Assembly (NCBI RefSeq): GCF_901933205.1
Contig: NC_044573.1
Location: forward strand, 84,154,546 to 84,218,545
Direction of reading: 5' to 3'
Length of the DNA stretch: 64,000 bases
From: Camarhynchus parvulus
Taxonomy: Eukaryota > Chordata > Aves > Passeriformes > Thraupidae
Shown: piece after piece, positions 59,930 through 64,000 of the stretch
How positions within the stretch are numbered: position 1 is the first letter of the stretch
How the letters are laid out: the number at the start of each line of letters is the position of its first letter
Translations under genes and position numbers: made by a program
Notes under the pieces: model-generated
Databases searched by the model: none
What the model was told of the DNA's origin: nothing
What the model saw: the letters and a program-made list of their open reading frames with translations, nothing else

Positions 59930-62900
59930 CACACCACAAAATAAAAACCAAAACAAATAGCAAGAGAGTGTTTCAGAGCTTGAGTTCCTGTTTGACCCAA
60001 TTAAGTGCCTAAGTCACTTTTTTCAGTTCTTAAGGAGCTTGACTGTCTAGCTCTTTATATAGTCCCTGGAACCAGCAAGGAACAGTTAAGACATTTGCAA
60101 TTCAAATATAGAAATGTCCCTTTTGGATCTGCTTATTTTAGCAAAAAGTCTTTAAAATTGTTTCTGCAATCTTTTATACTTAATTACCAGCTTTAGTATC
60201 TCTTATATAATTATTCTGAGATAAGAAAGCACTTGTTAGAAATCTAGTGCAAGAGAATAATTTTTTCAATGGAATTTCTAAATGTGTTATTTTTATACTT
60301 AGGAGAATAATTTCTTATTTAGTTTTACAATACATGTAGTCTTTCACAACAGATGCTGACAACATATATCTCCTTGAAGTACAAGATATACTTATTGTAT
60401 TTGTAGTGAAAATCATCTACAAGTAAATTGATACATAGTTGAAAACACTCTTGACAGAGTAATATTATGCATATTGCATCAGATTAGTGGGATTTTCTGT
60501 TTAAGTTAAAAATAAACCTATATATTATGCACAGTAATATTCTAAGTCAAAAGTAAAATGCTTTTGACTGTCTTCTAATTATTTCCATGTGTACCTTTTT
60601 CCTCCTGGCAAATAATGTGAGGTTTTTGCTCCATTTCTCTGTCTTGCTGCTGGTCGAAGCTCCTTGGAGTGTATGGTCAAAGTTCTTCAGTGGACGTAGA
60701 GCTTCACTTAGCTGTTAAATGCATACAGAGGTAAATGAAATTGCATACCAAAATCATTGGCCTTTTTTGTATCTTCAGATAATGGAGAATAAAATCATCA
60801 CCCAATTAGTAGGATTAATCTTTTGATACAACTCAAATTTAATTATTAATCTAGAAAAAAAATCCAAAACTCTACAAAAATTGTATTTTGGGAGTAAGTA
60901 GTTGAAATCAATAAACAGGAGGTTGTTTTGTTTTTCTAATATAAAAATAATTTTAATACTAAAAGTCAAAAAATAACCATTTTGTATGGATTAGGCATAA
61001 CTCTAGGAAAATCACACCTAATAACTTCTGAGTTTTTTTGCACTTTGAAGCCTCCTATGGTTTTTGTAATAACCTAAAGCATACTGACAATGACCTTCAA
61101 GAATGTTCAAAGGTAAGGTTAAGTATCACTCAGCATATTTTCTCCAACAGAATGCCAGAATTACACAATGTTTTACTCTAATAACAATTTAGTGTAATTA
61201 TAAAATCTGTGATTTATGGTGACATGCATTTCACATTCCATTTTTTTCTTGTGAAAATCTGAGCGAATATAACTCTCTAGTAGCCAGCAGACTTGCTGTA
61301 AACCAATTAAAAAATAAATTCACGAAGTTTCAGTAAAGTATTTCATTAAATACTACCCAATTACCCTATTGTTTTCTTTTGAATATCATCTATTTGATTT
61401 TTTTCTAATATAGCTAAAGATGATTCAGAGCATAGTAAAAGATAGGGGAATTTTGTGAGGTAAAATAAAATCTGGTGAAATTCAACTGAGTTTAAGATTT
61501 ATGTCAGGTATGAATTTGGATTGATATATTGTCTGGATAAAGCAGCTGAAGCAGAGATTCTCCTGAAATATTAATATGCCATACAGAAGAGAAGATATCT
61601 AGTGCTCTGGAAACCTATGTACTCCATGGGAAGATGCAAGGAAGCATTTCAGCAGAGACCAGGGATCAGTTTCCCCATTAACTTCTCCTTCATGGTCCCT
61701 CTGTGTTTATTTCACATCACAAAACATAAATATCTCTTTCAGATGGTTATTAGTAGTGGCTGTAAGCCCTCAAAATTGATATCCTTCTCACATTTTTTAC
61801 TATGTTTAAATTCTGTGGAGTTGACATACCAACATTGCTTCTGTCAATAACTGTGTTTGATCTACTGCTGTGCTACATAATTTGTATATGGGTGGCCTGT
61901 AGAAGCTGAATTATTAGGGAAAAACTACGGAAGTCAGCTGTGGGCAATTTGATGAAATTGCATTAGACTTTGTGTGAGCTCTTAAGACTTTTTAATTTGC
62001 CTTTCACTTTTCTTTTTTTTTATTTTTCATTTCACTTGAGTATTTTTGGATGTTATCCAGTAAATAAGAAGAAATAGAAGAAGCTGAAAATCGACCTGTG
62101 CTGTGTAAACTTTCCTCAGTTGTGAAATGGATGGCTCTTGTGCGGTCATAACACTTGAGAACCCCAGAAAAAGTTATTCTACAGTAAAGTTTTAAAAGTT
62201 CAGTCATGAAACAAATGTTTGAGCAAAATATTTTTTAAAATGCCATCTACAGAGAGAATTTTTTTCTCTGCGAGTTGATTAAATGTTTAAAATCTCAGCT
62301 GTTTGCTGAAAAATCACTACTATCATACAGGTTCTGATCTTATTCTGAAAACCTTCCAAACACTTAAAAGCAAGTAATTCCCATCTAACTAAGATTTCTA
62401 TAGGAGGGAACCAAGACATATGTTTTTGGTTTTTCAAAGACAATTTTTAATAGATACTGGGGGTGGGGAGAGGAGTGCTTGAGGTCAGAGAAGAGAATAA
62501 CAAGGCAAAACCAGAATTAATTTAGTTCCTTCTTACAGTTTTCCTACTCAATGTAAAAACTATAGATGTTCAGGTTATGTCCTTTTTGAAAATGTCTTGT
62601 TTCAAGCATGTCTTGTCTCTTGCTGAAAATCTTGTTAAAGCTTCTTAAAAATAGAATTTGTAAAATAAATCAGTTGTTTAATTATAGTGCTTGTATCTTG
62701 ACTTTTGGTTTCTGTCCAGACCTGCCTCATTTTCTTGACAAATTTTGCCCTCCCTTGCTATCCGTTATTGCATCTAATGTAGTTTGGCACTGGGAATACT
62801 TTGTAGATAGAAGCATTTCCTCCCATTACCCAGATAGGTTATTCAATAAGTATAGCACAAGGGACCTTGTCACTCCCATATTTTCAAAAGCTCTTTTCAT

Positions 62901-63604
62901 CTGACCATTAATCAAAAGACTCTCTATTTTTCCAAATCTAATAAAGATATCTTTATCTTAGATTCTGAGCACAACTCAGATAATAAAAAGAGAACCATAT
63001 TTTGATTATTTATTCCAGAATCCCATTTCAGATTTTAAACTAATGCCTATCTAAGACCAGTAAGTTTCAGTAAACTGCTACAGTGGGAATTAAATTTAAC
63101 AATATTTCAGTACTAGCATTTCTTCCTTGTAGTGACAGGTGATTAAGCCTCCTAGATAAAAATCTTTCAAAAGAAATAGAGGGAAAAAATTATTTTTTAG
63201 TGAAGTTTGAACAATTTTTGTCCTACATAAAATGGAAAATTTCATATAGGAAATTACATACTGTTGTGCACGTCAAAGTAAACACATGAACAAAAGTAAA
63301 TACATGTTCACAGCAAAGTAAAGACATTTTCTTAGGGAATTTAAGTATCTATATCATATGCATATGAGATTATTTTTAAATTTTATTCTCATTAAACTAA
63401 CATTCAAATGAGGTTTAAGTGAGAAAATGTCATTGTTCTAGGTTCTTATCAAACATATACTAGAAAAACGCCACCAGCTTTTGCTTCTTGCCTTCTTGTA
63501 GTATGAATAACATCCTTTTAGTGCTTTTGGTTTAGATGGGGTCCTTCAAAGAATGTAGTAATCTGACTAAATGAATACTCCTATATCTGAGTAGCCTGTA
63601 TAGA

Positions 63605-64000
63605 CAACCTTTGCATTCTGCAGAGGAAAGGAGAAGGACCTGGGGGTCTGGTGGACAAGAAGTTTACCATGAACCAGCAGTGTGCCTTTTGGCCAAAAAG
63701 GCCAAGCAGTATCCTGGGGAAAAGCATGGACAGAATACAGAGGGAGGTTATCCTGCCCCGCTGCTCTACCCTGTGAGGCCACACCTGGAGTGTTGTATCC
63801 ACTTTTGGTCTCCTCAGCTCAAAACAGGAACTACAGGAATGGGCCCAGTGGGGATCTACAAAGACGATGATGGGACAGGAGTATGTCTCTTAAAAGGAGA
63901 GTCTGAGGGAGCTGGGCCAGACTCTTTTTCAGTGGCACCCAGTGACAGGAAAAGGGTCAAAGGGCACAAACTGGAACATTGGAATATCCATTTGAACAGG
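63605..64000 (+). mobile_element. CR1 LINE, cut off by the window edge
   Basis: The plus strand reads 'ggacctgggggtctggtgga', 'ccagcagtgtgccttttggc', 'aaggccaagcagtatcctgg', 'cagagggaggttatcctgcc', 'gaggccacacctggagtgtt' and 'gggagctgggccagactctt', then 'cagtggcacccagtgacagg' and 'gggcacaaactggaacattg'. This is the end of the CR1 RT domain and the region after it. The frame is broken. About 90-110 bases that usually lie between 'gggagctggg' and 'ccagactctt' are missing. The element probably continues to its 3' end beyond position 64000. Confidence 0.9.

Larger units (their letters stand above)
44011..63604. other. ~19.6 kb with no recognised transposon
   Basis: A long AT-rich stretch with no CR1, SINE or LTR landmarks that I can find. 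It contains simple repeats (51252-51281, 53567-53612, 54768-54783, 55131-55180, 59916-59929), a 10-bp-stem hairpin at 52978-53003, a mid-GC block with a 192-codon frame at 48387-48965, and a gene-like but broken block at 57766-58293. Everything else is unremarkable by eye. Confidence 0.45.

Noticed and set aside
1..64000. CRISPR arrays, bacterial operons, phage or plasmid genes
   Set aside because: No regularly spaced repeats with unique spacers, no ribosome-binding-site/ORF organisation. The repeats and composition are those of a bird nuclear genome.

Overview
The window looks like non-coding nuclear DNA of a songbird (passerine). It is AT-rich, has no long reading frames, and carries many 5'-truncated CR1 LINE copies whose 3' ends finish in the ATTCTATG-type repeats typical of birds. 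It also carries two tRNA-Ile/CR1-tailed SINE copies of the TguSINE1 type and several solo-LTR-like fragments of avian endogenous retroviruses. The SINE and at least two of the LTR families are ones I associate with passerines. This is recognition from memory; no database search was run.

Layout. 0.5-1.1 kb: two CR1 3' ends in the same direction. 3.7-6.4 kb: a reverse CR1, an ERVK-like LTR (family C) and a CR1 ORF2 fragment. 9.8-10.1 kb: a CR1 3' end, followed by an unexplained 0.4-kb stretch bounded by an imperfect direct repeat. 10.6-17.5 kb: no recognised repeat, but one exon-like stretch near 16.1 kb. 17.6-19.3 kb: a reverse CR1 with an LTR nested in it (family D), then a second LTR (family A). 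19.3-31.6 kb: mostly unrecognised sequence, with a family C fragment and a truncated SINE. 31.6-36.6 kb: a dense repeat cluster holding a CR1 tail, LTRs of families A, B and C, and two CR1s, one of them interrupted by an insertion. 40.8-44.0 kb: a family C solo LTR of about 900 bp, a reverse CR1 and a tRNA-type SINE. 44.0-63.6 kb: almost 20 kb with no transposon I recognise, only simple repeats and a few unexplained open frames. 63.6-64.0 kb: a CR1 that runs off the right edge.

No functional protein-coding gene, rRNA, tRNA or CRISPR array is supported. All the longer reading frames lie inside repeats, are low-complexity, or lack a recognisable domain. The three least easily dismissed are an exon-like interval at 16069-16226 (minus), a two-part open block at 57766-58293 (minus) and a 192-codon frame at 48387-48965 (minus). 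The window is best read as intergenic or deep intronic DNA. I did not find a new biological system. The main interest is in how the repeats are nested and distributed, and in the few unexplained blocks.
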